A stretch of 64,000 bases of DNA from Brevibacterium sp. S111. Lineage in GTDB: Bacteria > Actinomycetota > Actinomycetes > Actinomycetales > Brevibacteriaceae. Positions 8,871 to 17,271 of this stretch are shown here, in pieces. Each line of letters starts with the position of its first letter. The first letter of the stretch is position 1. A program made the translations under genes and the position numbers. The notes beneath the pieces were generated by a model. It had not been told where the DNA came from and made no database searches. It saw only the letters and a program-made list of their open reading frames with translations. The stretch is from NCBI RefSeq assembly GCF_004745075.1, contig NZ_RHFH01000012.1, positions 1-64,000 of the forward strand. Direction: 5' to 3'.

Positions 8871-8936
8871 CCCCAGAACCGGAGAGGTTTGTTGCCCCGG
8901 GACCGCAGAGGTAGCCGCGCCGGAACCACAGAAAGG
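8871..8936 (+). repeat. Degenerate 23-24-bp triplicate in the acetyltransferase leader
   Basis: Three consecutive related units of the form (G)CCCC-r-G-r-ACC-n-n-AGAGG (starting near 8871, 8895 and 8918). The last unit provides the ribosome binding sequence GAAAGG of the gene at 8943. Confidence 0.5.
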
Positions 8937-8942
8937 ACGACG

Positions 8943-9419
8943 ATGACGTCATCTTCAGCACCGACGATCCGCCCCACCGCCCCTGCCGACGAAGCCCGCT
9001 GGAAGGAACTCTTCCGCGCCTATCGTGAGTTCTACCGGCTGCCCGAGTCCGAAGAGATCGTCTCCCGGGTGTGGGGATGGATCACCGAGCCTGATCATGA
9101 GGTGCAGAGCCTCGTCGCCGAGGTGGACGGGCGGATCATCGCCATCGCCGACTACCGCCGCTTCGCTCGCCCGTCGACCGGGTCGACGGGAATCTGGCTC
9201 GACGACCTCTTCACCGACCCCGAGGAACGCGGTTCCGGCGCCGGACGTACCCTCATCGCCCGGCTGCAGACCATCGCCGCCGAGGAGGGGCGCTCCGTCG
9301 TCCGCTGGATCACCGCATCCGACAACGAGCGGGCCCAGGTGCTCTATGAGAAGGTCGCCTCGCGGACGAACTGGGTCACCTATGACGCGAAGCCGGCAGC
9401 CGAAGCCGCGGGCTCTTAG
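8943..9419 (+). CDS. GNAT-family N-acetyltransferase
   Basis: 158 residues, single GNAT domain. The start at 8943 has GAAAGGACG immediately upstream; a longer frame from 8868 would begin inside the repeat. GNAT features: an N-terminal TIRPTAPADEARW, the central strand VAEVDGRIIAIADYR, the acetyl-CoA pyrophosphate loop LDDLFTDPEERGSGAGRTLI, and a C-terminal SDNERAQVLYEKV motif. The substrate is unknown; similar short enzymes acetylate small amines or antibiotics. It is monocistronic and convergent with the TetR gene. Confidence 0.85.
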   Translation: MTSSSAPTIRPTAPADEARWKELFRAYREFYRLPESEEIVSRVWGWITEPDHEVQSLVAEVDGRIIAIADYRRFARPSTGSTGIWLDDLFTDPEERGSGAGRTLIARLQTIAAEEGRSVVRWITASDNERAQVLYEKVASRTNWVTYDAKPAAEAAGS

Positions 9420-9464
9420 GCCATTCGTTCGCGCAGTTCGGCGCGGAAGAGGAGCCGGAAGCGT

Positions 9465-10091
9465 TCACCAATCGCACACCTCCTGGCGCAGACCCGCGAT
9501 GAGGGCTCGCAGTCCGAGGTCAAATGCGGCCACAGCTGATGACGACTCAGCGAAGCGCGGGTCGAGTGCCGCTCGGATCTCGGAGAACCGCTCATCCGCA
9601 GAGTCTTGGGCGATGAGGTCGTCGGGGGCGATGATGTCGAGGGCAGAACCGAGGACGTGGGCTTCGACCGTGCGCATGACCGCCACCGTCCTCGTCTCCG
9701 GCCAGCCGCCTCGGCGCAGGCCCGCGACTACTGCGTCGTACATCTGATACGTCGAAAGATCGCTGATCGATGTCGTCGCGAGCAGGCGGATGAGGTTGGG
9801 GTGGGCGGCGAACGCACGCAGATACGAGCGGGCCCACGACTCGAGCGCTTCGTCCCAGCGCACCCTGTCCGCGGATGAGGACACCGAGGCGAACGGACCG
9901 ACGTCGATGTCGGAGACGATGCGGGCGCGCATGAGTTCGATGAGTTCGGCACGCCCGGAGACATGGTTGTACAGGGAGGACACCTGTCTGTCGACACGTG
10001 AGGCCAGCGTACGCATCGACAGAGCTTCAGCACCCTCCTCGTCGACGAGGACGAGCGCGGCATCGACGAGCCGCTGCCGATTGAGCCTCAT
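9465..10091 (-). CDS. TetR/AcrR-family transcriptional regulator
   Basis: 208 residues from ATG 10091, chosen because GCAGGAG lies just upstream; another ATG at 10115 would add eight charged residues. The N-terminal helix-turn-helix (LSMRTLASRVDRQVSSLYNHV, about residues 25-45) is typical of the TetR group with a C1-type ligand domain. The remaining about 150 residues are helical and variable, as expected for a ligand pocket. It is divergent from an amidohydrolase-permease pair and a perfect 6-3-6 palindrome lies in the shared 130-base gap, so it probably represses that pair and perhaps itself. The ligand is unknown. Confidence 0.88.
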   Translation of the reverse strand: MRLNRQRLVDAALVLVDEEGAEALSMRTLASRVDRQVSSLYNHVSGRAELIELMRARIVSDIDVGPFASVSSSADRVRWDEALESWARSYLRAFAAHPNLIRLLATTSISDLSTYQMYDAVVAGLRRGGWPETRTVAVMRTVEAHVLGSALDIIAPDDLIAQDSADERFSEIRAALDPRFAESSSAVAAFDLGLRALIAGLRQEVCDW

Positions 10092-10155
10092 TTTGCTCCT
10101 GCCTTCCTCTTCCATCGTTCCCGCTAGGAGTGTATCGTGTTCTCAGTCACAGACA

Positions 10156-10170
10156 CGAACACTGTTCGTA
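10156..10170. promoter_or_regulatory. TetR operator candidate
   Basis: Perfect palindrome ACGAAC-ACT-GTTCGT in the gap between the TetR gene and the amidohydrolase. TATATC (10170-10175) abuts it and may be the -10 element of the amidohydrolase promoter, so bound repressor would occlude it. Confidence 0.55.
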
Positions 10171-10220
10171 TATCGTGACGGGACGACGAAGACGTGCAGC
10201 GAAGCGGGAGCAGAATCGAC

Positions 10221-11867
10221 GTGACGATCTCACATTTCCACAATGGCACCATCTGGCTCGGGTCCGCCGGCGAGACGAGCGACGCACTGCTCGTCGTCGA
10301 CGGCATCGTCGCCGCGGTGGGTTCGGCCCTGGTCACGGATTCGCTCGCCGAGGCGTCCCTCGCCTCCCGTGCAGACGTCGAGAGAGTCGACCTCGACGGC
10401 GGCTTCCTCATGCCCGCCTTCGGCGATGGTCACGCCCACCCGATCTTCGGCGGGCTCGAAGCGGAGGGACCGCAGGTGCGCTCGTGTCCCAGCGTCGACG
10501 AGGTCGTCGCCGAGGTGCGTCGTTTCGCCGCAGCGAACCCGGACATCGAGTGGATCACCGGCGCATCGTATGACGGCAGCCTCGTCGAGGGCGGACTCTT
10601 CGACGCCCGCTGGCTCGACGAGGCGGTTCCCGACCGGCCGGTCGTGCTGCGCGCTTGGGACTATCACACCGTATGGTGCAATTCGCGGGCCCTTGAACTC
10701 GCCGACATCACGGCCGAGACACCCGAACCGATGCTGGGTGAGATCCCCCGCCGGGGCGACGGGTCGCCGCTCGGCACGCTGCGCGAGTGGGGCGCGGTCG
10801 ATCTCGTCGACGCCGTCCGTCCGCCGCTGGACGAGACCATTCGGCTCCGCGCTCTCGAATGTGCGGCCGACTACTACCTCCAGCGCGGCGTCACCTGGGT
10901 CCAAGATGCCTGGGTCGAGCCGGCCGACGTCGACACCTACTGCAAGGCCTCTGCCCAGGGGCGGCTCAAGCTCCGGTTCAACCTCGCCCTCTACGCCGAC
11001 CCGCGCCATTTCGCGCACCAGATGCCGGACATGATCGAAGCCAAGCAGCGCGTGGATGCTCTGGCCGATCCGCACCTCAGTGCCAACACCGTGAAGTTCT
11101 TTGCCGACGGGGTCGTCGAGAACGAGACCGGGTCACTGCTCAATCCCTACTGCTCCTCGCTGCACAATCACGGGCTGCGGGTGTGGGAGGGAGAGACCCT
11201 CGCCGAGGCGGTGCGAGCCGTCGACGCCGCGGGCTTCCAGGTTCACATCCACGCCATCGGCGATGCCGCCGTGCGGCAGGCCCTCGACGCCATCGAATCG
11301 GCGATCGTCGCGAACGGGCCCCGCGATCGCCGCCCAGTGATCGCCCACGCCCAGATCGTCGATTCCGCAGATCTCGCTCGCTTCGCCGAGCTCGGGGTCA
11401 TCGCGAACATGCAGCCTCTGTGGGCACAGCTCGATGACCTCATGACCGTCCTCACGATCCCCCGCCTCGGCGAGGAACGGGCAGCCACGCAGTATCGGAT
11501 GCGCAGCATCCTCGACAGCGGAGGGGATCTCTCTTTCGGCTCGGACTGGCCGTGCACCTCGGGCACGCCCGTCGAAGGTCTGGCGATCGGCACAAGCAGA
11601 CAGAACGAGCAGGGCGAACCAACCGGCGGATGGACACCGGAGGAGATCGTCGATATCGATCGTGCCCTCGACGCGTACTCGACGGCGGTGGCCCACCAAG
11701 CCTTCGCCGATCACTCTCCCGCAGCCTGGGGCGAGATTCGGCCCGGGGCGAGCGCTGATCTCATCAGATTCGACCGCGACCTTCGAGAACTGCCTCCGCG
11801 GGAACTCGCTGTGATGCCTGTTCACACCACCTACCTCGGCGGCGTTGCCGTGCATTCAGCACCCTGA
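10221..11867 (+). CDS. Metal-dependent amidohydrolase, YtcJ-like (Amidohydro_3)
   Basis: 548 residues from GTG 10221, chosen for the GGGAG at 10206-10210 and because the family begins directly with the first beta strand (HFHNGTIWLG); an upstream GTG at 10194 is possible. Metal-site motifs are in order: GHAHP (His71, His73), KFFADGVVENETG, VHIHAIGDAAVRQAL, VIAHAQI and FGSDWPCTSG. The family hydrolyses N-acyl and amide bonds of diverse small molecules; no specific substrate can be read from the sequence. It is divergent from the TetR regulator and followed after 14 bases by an amino-acid/amine permease, so the pair probably imports and cleaves one compound. Confidence 0.88.
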   Translation: MTISHFHNGTIWLGSAGETSDALLVVDGIVAAVGSALVTDSLAEASLASRADVERVDLDGGFLMPAFGDGHAHPIFGGLEAEGPQVRSCPSVDEVVAEVRRFAAANPDIEWITGASYDGSLVEGGLFDARWLDEAVPDRPVVLRAWDYHTVWCNSRALELADITAETPEPMLGEIPRRGDGSPLGTLREWGAVDLVDAVRPPLDETIRLRALECAADYYLQRGVTWVQDAWVEPADVDTYCKASAQGRLKLRFNLALYADPRHFAHQMPDMIEAKQRVDALADPHLSANTVKFFADGVVENETGSLLNPYCSSLHNHGLRVWEGETLAEAVRAVDAAGFQVHIHAIGDAAVRQALDAIESAIVANGPRDRRPVIAHAQIVDSADLARFAELGVIANMQPLWAQLDDLMTVLTIPRLGEERAATQYRMRSILDSGGDLSFGSDWPCTSGTPVEGLAIGTSRQNEQGEPTGGWTPEEIVDIDRALDAYSTAVAHQAFADHSPAAWGEIRPGASADLIRFDRDLRELPPRELAVMPVHTTYLGGVAVHSAP

Positions 11868-11881
11868 GCGAAAGGACGACG

Positions 11882-13261
11882 ATGCCCCACCCACAAGACA
11901 CCACAGCCCCTCACGGCGACGAGAAACCTCAGGCTGGCGGCGAAGGACAGCTCCGTCGAGCGCTCGGGGTCCCGTCTCTGGTGTTCTTCGGCCTTGTCTA
12001 CATGGTGCCCCTCACGGTTTTCACGACCTACGGCATCGTCACTCAGGTCAGCGGCGGTCGGGTGCCGCTGGCCTACGTGATCACTCTCCTCGCAATGGTC
12101 TTCACCGCCAGATCATACGCAAAGATGGCCCACGAACTGCCCTACGCCGGGTCCGCCTACACCTACACGCAGAAGAGCTTCGGGGCAGGCATCGGCTTCG
12201 TCGCCGGATGGGCACTGCTCCTCGACTACCTGTTCCTGCCGATGATCAACTACCTCGTCATCGGCATCTACCTGTCCGCCGCGTTCCCGATGATCCCCTC
12301 CTGGGTATTCGTGCTCACCGCGATCGTTCTCGTCACCCTCCTCAATGTCATCGGCATCGTCTCCGTGGCACGTGCCAATATCGTCATCATCGTGGCGCAG
12401 GCGATCTTCATCATCACCTTCGCGGCCCTTGGCATCGCCTCGATGTCGGGAACCGGCAGCGTCGACCTCGCCGTCCCGTTCACCGGCGATGGGACCGCGG
12501 AGGGATTCGGCAATGTCATGGCCGGCGCCGCGATCCTGTGCCTGTCGTTCCTCGGCTTCGATGCGGTCTCGACCCTGTCCGAGGAGGCCAAAGATGCCAA
12601 GCGCACCGTACCTCGCGCGATCGTCATCGCCACCATCACGGGCGGTCTCATCTACATTGTGCTCTCGTTCCTCGCTCAACTCGTCTACCCGTCGAATGAC
12701 TTCGCCGACGTCGACTCGGGCGCACTCGATGTCATGGCCGCCGCGGGAGGTGAATTCCTCACGATCTTCTTCACCGCCGCCTATGTCGCCGGCGCCTGCG
12801 GGTCCGCACTGACCTCGCAGGCCTCGGTCTCACGCATCCTCTTCGCAATGGGACGTGACGGTGTCCTGCCGAAGAGATTCTTCGGACGCCTCTCACCGCG
12901 TTTCCACAGCCCGATTCCGGCGACGCTGTCGGTTGGAGTGGTCTCACTGTTCGCATTGGCCATCGACCTCGGGTTCCTCTCGGAGATGATCAGCTTCGGC
13001 GCGCTCATCGCGTTCTCCGCAGTCAACCTCGCGGTGATCAAACACTTCATCATCGATGGGAAGCGGCGCGGAGCCCACGCCGTGATGAGCTTCATCGTGC
13101 TGCCGGGAATCGGGTTCTGCCTCACTCTGTGGCTGTGGACGAGCCTGTCACCGCGCACCCTGCTCATCGGCCTGGTCTGGCTCGTCATCGGCACCAGCTA
13201 CCTCACATTCGTCACACGAGGCTTCAGACGTCCGACGCCGATGCTTGACCTGAGCGAGTGA
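11882..13261 (+). CDS. APC-superfamily amino acid/amine permease
   Basis: 459 residues with about twelve hydrophobic segments. Conserved APC features are present: LRRALGVPSLVFFGLVYMVP in the first helix, the ELPYAGSAYTYTQKSFG segment after helix 2, and LSFLGFDAVSTLSEEAKD in helix 6, followed by RTVPRAI. The short form and PAGSAY-like segment place it near putrescine/ethanolamine/amino acid importers. The start has a GAAAGGACGACG leader, identical to the one before the acetyltransferase at 8943. The 14-base gap to the amidohydrolase indicates one operon under the TetR regulator. Confidence 0.88.
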   Translation: MPHPQDTTAPHGDEKPQAGGEGQLRRALGVPSLVFFGLVYMVPLTVFTTYGIVTQVSGGRVPLAYVITLLAMVFTARSYAKMAHELPYAGSAYTYTQKSFGAGIGFVAGWALLLDYLFLPMINYLVIGIYLSAAFPMIPSWVFVLTAIVLVTLLNVIGIVSVARANIVIIVAQAIFIITFAALGIASMSGTGSVDLAVPFTGDGTAEGFGNVMAGAAILCLSFLGFDAVSTLSEEAKDAKRTVPRAIVIATITGGLIYIVLSFLAQLVYPSNDFADVDSGALDVMAAAGGEFLTIFFTAAYVAGACGSALTSQASVSRILFAMGRDGVLPKRFFGRLSPRFHSPIPATLSVGVVSLFALAIDLGFLSEMISFGALIAFSAVNLAVIKHFIIDGKRRGAHAVMSFIVLPGIGFCLTLWLWTSLSPRTLLIGLVWLVIGTSYLTFVTRGFRRPTPMLDLSE

Positions 13262-13336
13262 CCCCTCGTCGATCATGCTTCGAAGGTCGGCAGAGGCCCA
13301 GCCGATTCGAACCGACCGGAAGGACACCTGCCCAGT

Positions 13337-13966
13337 TCAGCCCTCCTGCTGAAGAAACTGCTCAATCGTCTCGATCGTCGAGGCATTGCCACGGTGCACG
13401 GTTGCGTTCATGCCCACGGCACGAGCACCCTCTGCGCAGATGTCGTGGTCATCGATGAAGAGCACGTCCTGAGGTTCAGCGCCCATGCGTTCGAGCGCAT
13501 TCTCATAGGCCTCCGGTTCCGGCTTGAGCAGACCGGTCTCGTGACTGTAGAGGATCGGATCGAAGACTGCACTGAACCCGAATCGGCGTTCCTCTTCGCA
13601 ACGAGCGCCGTCGACCGAATTCGACAGGATCGCGACTCCAGCACGCGATCGGAGTGAGTCCGCATAGTCGAACAGTTCGGTGTTGAGTCGACCGCAGTAC
13701 TCGTCCCACATGTCCGCCTGCATCGCCTCGGCCAGGTCCGAATCCATCTCCAGCGCTCGGCCCACCTTCGACCAATACTCGGTTCTCGTGTCCGCTCGAC
13801 GATCGATGACCGGCAAGTCCGCCGCCCGGAGACGTGCTCGGTACTCCTCCACTGAAAATCCGGATCGCTCCTGCCACCGACGCTGGAATTGCGGCCGCAC
13901 AGTGTCGTCATCAACAACCTCGAGGACTCCCCCGATGTCGAAGAGCACCCATCTTCTCAAGTCCAT
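13337..13966 (-). CDS. HAD-superfamily hydrolase (subfamily IA)
   Basis: 209 residues. HAD motifs are in order: the nucleophile Asp10 in FDIGGVLEV (with Gly at the second acid position, as in YihX-type phosphatases), LSNS for motif II, KPEPEAYENAL for motif III, and FIDDHDICAEGARAVGM for motif IV. The helical cap lies between motif I and motif II. Probably a phosphatase for a small sugar phosphate or nucleotide; the substrate is not identifiable. It is convergent with the permease gene and has no operon partner. Confidence 0.88.
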   Translation of the reverse strand: MDLRRWVLFDIGGVLEVVDDDTVRPQFQRRWQERSGFSVEEYRARLRAADLPVIDRRADTRTEYWSKVGRALEMDSDLAEAMQADMWDEYCGRLNTELFDYADSLRSRAGVAILSNSVDGARCEEERRFGFSAVFDPILYSHETGLLKPEPEAYENALERMGAEPQDVLFIDDHDICAEGARAVGMNATVHRGNASTIETIEQFLQQEG

Positions 13967-14004
13967 GCGGCAACCCTACCTGCCGATACCCGCACCCCTT
14001 GAGT

Positions 14005-14056
14005 GAATAGCCCAGTTAGAGGCGAATAGCCCAGGTTCAAATCTGGGCTGCCCACC
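14005..14056 (+). other. tRNA-like remnant with a 19-bp direct repeat
   Basis: GAATAGCCCAG occurs twice, 19 bases apart (14005-14015, 14024-14034). The second copy runs into GGTTCAAATC, the invariant T-arm sequence of tRNAs, and forms a 7-bp hairpin AGCCCAG/CTGGGCT before GCCCACC, which resembles an acceptor end. A canonical 5-bp T-stem would contain one mismatch and no complete tRNA can be folded. It may be a decayed tRNA 3' end or an old attachment site. Confidence 0.3.
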
Positions 14057-14090
14057 TTAAACTGTGCCGTGGCGAAAAATACCCCGCCTC

Positions 14091-14119
14091 TTGCAATAGT
14101 GTGTCCCACACACTAAAGT
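14091..14119 (+). promoter_or_regulatory. padR promoter with a 7-3-7 palindromic operator; likely leaderless start
   Basis: TTGCAA (14091-14096) and TAAAGT (14114-14119) are 17 bases apart. The palindrome AGTGTGT-CCC-ACACACT (14098-14114) fills the spacer, the typical placement for PadR autoregulation. The ATG at 14127 lies 8 bases after the -10 element, so the mRNA would start at or next to the start codon, and no ribosome binding sequence is visible. Confidence 0.6.
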
Positions 14120-14126
14120 GTGTCGC

Positions 14127-14474
14127 ATGAACGAGGATGCGCAGAAGGCGCTGACCACACACGAACTGGAGCTGCGGCGCGGCACCGTCGTCTTCGCCAG
14201 TCTCGTCGCCTGCAGCCGCCCGCAGTACGGCTACTCGCTGCTGACGACGCTCACCGAGGCGGGAATTCCCACCGAGGCGAACACTCTCTATCCCCTGCTG
14301 CGACGACTCGAGAAGCAGGGCCTACTCACATCCGAGTGGAGCACCGAGCAGGCTCGCCCCCGCAAGTACTACACCGTCACTGACAGCGGCGCCGAAGTCG
14401 CTGCCGCACTCCACTCTCAGTGGCTCGAACTCGACTCCAGCATCACGAAGCTCTGGAAGGACGGCACACCATGA
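14127..14474 (+). CDS. PadR-family transcriptional regulator
   Basis: 115 residues from ATG 14127. The winged helix is clear: RRGTVVFASLVACSRPQYGY, then TLYPLLRRLEKQGLLTSEW and the wing KYYTVTDSGAE. It ends soon after the wing (short PadR type). An in-frame GTG nine bases upstream lies within the promoter. The gene overlaps the next one by four bases (ATGA), a membrane protein with a PadR-partner type N-terminal domain; such regulator-membrane protein pairs are common in Gram-positive bacteria and are usually repressed by their own PadR protein. Confidence 0.9.
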   Translation: MNEDAQKALTTHELELRRGTVVFASLVACSRPQYGYSLLTTLTEAGIPTEANTLYPLLRRLEKQGLLTSEWSTEQARPRKYYTVTDSGAEVAAALHSQWLELDSSITKLWKDGTP

Positions 14475-15445
14475 GTGCGCTCACCGAAATCTACGTCGAC
14501 AACGTCGTCCGTCATCTGCCCGAGAACACGCGTGCGGACATCGCCGCCGAGATCACCGCCACGATCGACGATACGGTCGAGGCCCGCCTCGGCGAGGATC
14601 CTCAGCCGAACCCCGAACACACGGCCGCCGTCGAACGCGAAGTGCTCGAAGAACTCGGCGATCCGGCCGTGCTGTCGCGGGAGTATTCGAACTCGCCGCA
14701 GCACTTCATCGGCCCGAAGTCGTACCCCCTCTTCCTCTGGACACTGCGCTGGATCCTGCCCATCGTCGGTCTGATAGCGGTGCTCGCCAACGTGGTGGTC
14801 ACCGTCGCCACCACCCCCGATGTCCAGCTCGGGGAACTGATCGGCAGCACTGTCGGCAACACCGTCTCCGCACTGCTGACCGCCTTCGCCGTCATCGCGA
14901 TCATCATCGGCCTCGGCGACCGCCGTGCCGACGGCGCGGCCCTGCCCCGCATGCCCGGGCAGCAGAAGGGCGCGTGGACGATCGATGATCTCGATCGTCG
15001 CGATGTCCGCGGCAGGCAGATCCGCGCCGAGGCAGCCCTTGGGCTGGTCTTCATCCTCGCGTTGGCGACGATCCCCTTCATCCCGACGAGCCTGCTCTAC
15101 GTCGGCCACATCAACCACGGCGGGACGTTCATCAATCCGGACCTCGGCACGGGCTGGCTGCTCGGCTACTGGGGCTTCCTCGCCCTCCTGGCCGTGGTCG
15201 AGATCATCAGGTTCGTGAATGCCTCGACGCGACCGACCGTGGCGATCATCGGCGGGATCATCGATGTGGCCATGGCCGTCTTCCTCACCATCGCCCTGCT
15301 CACCCAGCCGGTCCTCCACCCTGAGATCACGAGCGCTCCGAACGCCGACATCCAACAGATCATCGCGGCCGCAGCAATCTGGATCATCACGATCTGGGAC
15401 CAGGTGAGTACGTGGCGGACGTATCGCGCCCAGCAGAGCCGATGA
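14471..15445 (+). CDS. Membrane protein with N-terminal HAAS/DUF1700-like domain, partner of PadR
   Basis: 324 residues. Residues 1 to about 85 form a soluble helical segment (YVDNVVRHLPENTRADIAAEI, then EVLEELGDPAVLSREY), which is the HAAS/permease-prefix type domain found downstream of padR genes. Six to seven transmembrane segments follow (first near residues 92-118). A loop of about 50 residues (near 145-195) is rich in Arg and Asp. The function of such proteins is not established; they may sense or relay membrane stress. The ATGA overlap with padR implies strict co-expression. Confidence 0.8.
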   Translation: MSALTEIYVDNVVRHLPENTRADIAAEITATIDDTVEARLGEDPQPNPEHTAAVEREVLEELGDPAVLSREYSNSPQHFIGPKSYPLFLWTLRWILPIVGLIAVLANVVVTVATTPDVQLGELIGSTVGNTVSALLTAFAVIAIIIGLGDRRADGAALPRMPGQQKGAWTIDDLDRRDVRGRQIRAEAALGLVFILALATIPFIPTSLLYVGHINHGGTFINPDLGTGWLLGYWGFLALLAVVEIIRFVNASTRPTVAIIGGIIDVAMAVFLTIALLTQPVLHPEITSAPNADIQQIIAAAAIWIITIWDQVSTWRTYRAQQSR

Positions 15446-15490
15446 GGACGGCAGCAGTCCTCTGACGCCCGGCCGCAGTACTCGTGCAGC

Positions 15491-16819
15491 TCAGCTGCGG
15501 CGGCTGGAGATGACCGTGAACTTCTTGTTCCGGGCCAGCTGTTCGCTGGGCCCGATGATGGCTTCGAGGCGATCCCGGTAGCGCAGGTGCGTGTTGAACA
15601 CGGTGATCACCTGTCCGCCGGGCGCCAGATGTGCCGCGGCCGTGGCCATGAGTGCCGCGGCGGTCTCGGTTTCGATCGTCGTGCCCTGATGGAACGGCGG
15701 GTTGAGGACGACGAGGTCGAACTCCCCCAAGGCCGCCACGTCGGCATCGGCGCCGTCCGCGGCATCACCGAGGACGATGTCGACGTCGATTCCGTTCGCC
15801 TCCGCTGTGGCCCTCGCCGAGGCGACCGCCGCCTTGGACACATCCACGCCGGTTCCCCGTGAAGCCCCCGTGGCACGCATGGCAGCGGTCAGCAGCCAAC
15901 CGTTCCCGCAGCCGAGGTCAAGGATGGAATCCGCAACAGCGGCGGGTAAGGCGGTCGAGACCGTCGTCGGAGACGAAGAGTCAGAGTCAGTTCCGGGCAG
16001 AGTCGCCAACAGCGCATCGAGGAGCAGCGTCGAACCTTCGTCGCTGCGCACCCCGGAGAAGCAGGCACCGTGGGCTCTGACCTCAAGGTCTCCGACTGTT
16101 GAGTGAGCGATGATTCCGCGCTTCGGGAAGCTCGGCAGGCTCGGTGACGACAGCGGTCGGCTGCCGATGATCATCCGGTGCTTGCCCACTCCCGGAGAGA
16201 CGTCGACCCGACCGAAGCCGCGGGAGAGCTCCTTGTTCACCGCCCGACTCATCGAGTCGCTGCGGCCGATGACGATGATCAGCGACACATGCGGCTGGAG
16301 TGCGGCAATGGACTCGGCGAGCGCGTTCGTGGCCTTCGGCGCGTTGATGATCGCCCAGGTCTCCCGGCCACTCTCCCCCGCGAGGACGTCTCCGCCGGCC
16401 GCCGTGTCGCACCCGAGCGTCGAGCGCCCACGCCCCGCCTCGGCGGGCGAGGCGATCTCCTCGAGGGAGGTGATCAGCGCAGCGTCGGCAGCCTCGGCGG
16501 CAGCACGGGATTCGTCGATGCGATCGTGATGGACGGCCACCTCGGCGAGTTCGCTGAGCAGGCGAGCCTGGAGTCCGCGGGCATCATCGACGACGATGAG
16601 GCGATGCGGGGCGTCGGCGATCGCTTCGGCGTCGATGAAGGCACCGGCCGCGTCACGACCGGACACGTCGAGTTCACGGAGGCGGCGGCCGATGATGTAT
16701 TCGACGAGCATGCGCGCCTGCGGCAGACCAGGCACATCGCGCAGCTGCGGAAATTCCGCCAGCAGATCCCGGCTGCGATGGGCGGCGACAGAATCAGGGG
16801 ACAGCAGGGAGGCGGACAT
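15491..16819 (-). CDS. Class I SAM methyltransferase, RlmG/RsmC-like (rRNA guanine-N2 type)
   Basis: 442 residues with two tandem methyltransferase-fold halves. The N-terminal half (1 to about 220) lacks a SAM motif, while the C-terminal half has SILDLGCGNGWLL (motif I) and the catalytic VVLNPPFHQG (N-P-P-F). This architecture matches RlmG and RsmC, which methylate the N2 of a guanine in 23S or 16S rRNA. Which of the two it replaces cannot be decided here; the family signature MTS (methyltransferase small) covers both. It stands alone, upstream of ptsH on the same strand. Confidence 0.82.
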   Translation of the reverse strand: MSASLLSPDSVAAHRSRDLLAEFPQLRDVPGLPQARMLVEYIIGRRLRELDVSGRDAAGAFIDAEAIADAPHRLIVVDDARGLQARLLSELAEVAVHHDRIDESRAAAEAADAALITSLEEIASPAEAGRGRSTLGCDTAAGGDVLAGESGRETWAIINAPKATNALAESIAALQPHVSLIIVIGRSDSMSRAVNKELSRGFGRVDVSPGVGKHRMIIGSRPLSSPSLPSFPKRGIIAHSTVGDLEVRAHGACFSGVRSDEGSTLLLDALLATLPGTDSDSSSPTTVSTALPAAVADSILDLGCGNGWLLTAAMRATGASRGTGVDVSKAAVASARATAEANGIDVDIVLGDAADGADADVAALGEFDLVVLNPPFHQGTTIETETAAALMATAAAHLAPGGQVITVFNTHLRYRDRLEAIIGPSEQLARNKKFTVISSRRS

Positions 16820-16872
16820 TCGATCAGTCTAATCCGACCGGACCGCTTGCCGCCTCATCGGCTGTGCAGCGA

Positions 16873-17154
16873 TCAGCCCTCAGCGTCGTGATCGGACTCG
16901 ATGAGCTGTTTGAGGGCAGCCAGTGCCTCATCGGCACCGTCGCCTTCGGCGCGCAGAACGACCTTCTGCCCGTATTCCGCGCCGAGGCCCATGAGGGAGA
17001 GCACGCTGGCCGCGTCGAGAGCATCCTCGGCGGATTCGCCCTCGAGGGCGATGGTGATCTCGAGATCATAGTCTCCGGCCGCCTCGGCCAGCAGAGCTGC
17101 TGGGCGGGCATGCAGGCCGACGGTGCTTCCAACGGTTGCGATGGTCTCTGCCAT
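16873..17154 (-). CDS. ptsH: Phosphocarrier protein HPr
   Basis: 93 residues. Transfers phosphate from enzyme I to the sugar-specific EIIA. The phosphorylated His15 lies in VGLHARPAA. Ser50 in DAASVLSLMGLG occupies the position of the regulatory Ser46 of Firmicutes HPr, although HPr kinase is generally absent in actinobacteria. GAAGGAC precedes the start. It follows ptsI after 117 bases and is the last gene of the fructose PTS cluster. Confidence 0.95.
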   Translation of the reverse strand: MAETIATVGSTVGLHARPAALLAEAAGDYDLEITIALEGESAEDALDAASVLSLMGLGAEYGQKVVLRAEGDGADEALAALKQLIESDHDAEG

Positions 17155-17271
17155 GTCGCTGTCCTTCCTGTTCAGACCGCCCGGGTGCGGGTCGATCGAG
17201 TTCTTCGACGCTACTTGGTGGTGCGGTTGTCGCGCTGGGTGCCTCTCGGGCTCACGCCCGGACGAGCCGGC

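Noticed and set aside
14005-14056. A functional tRNA
   Set aside because: No complete cloverleaf; the T-stem has a mismatch and there is no anticodon arm.
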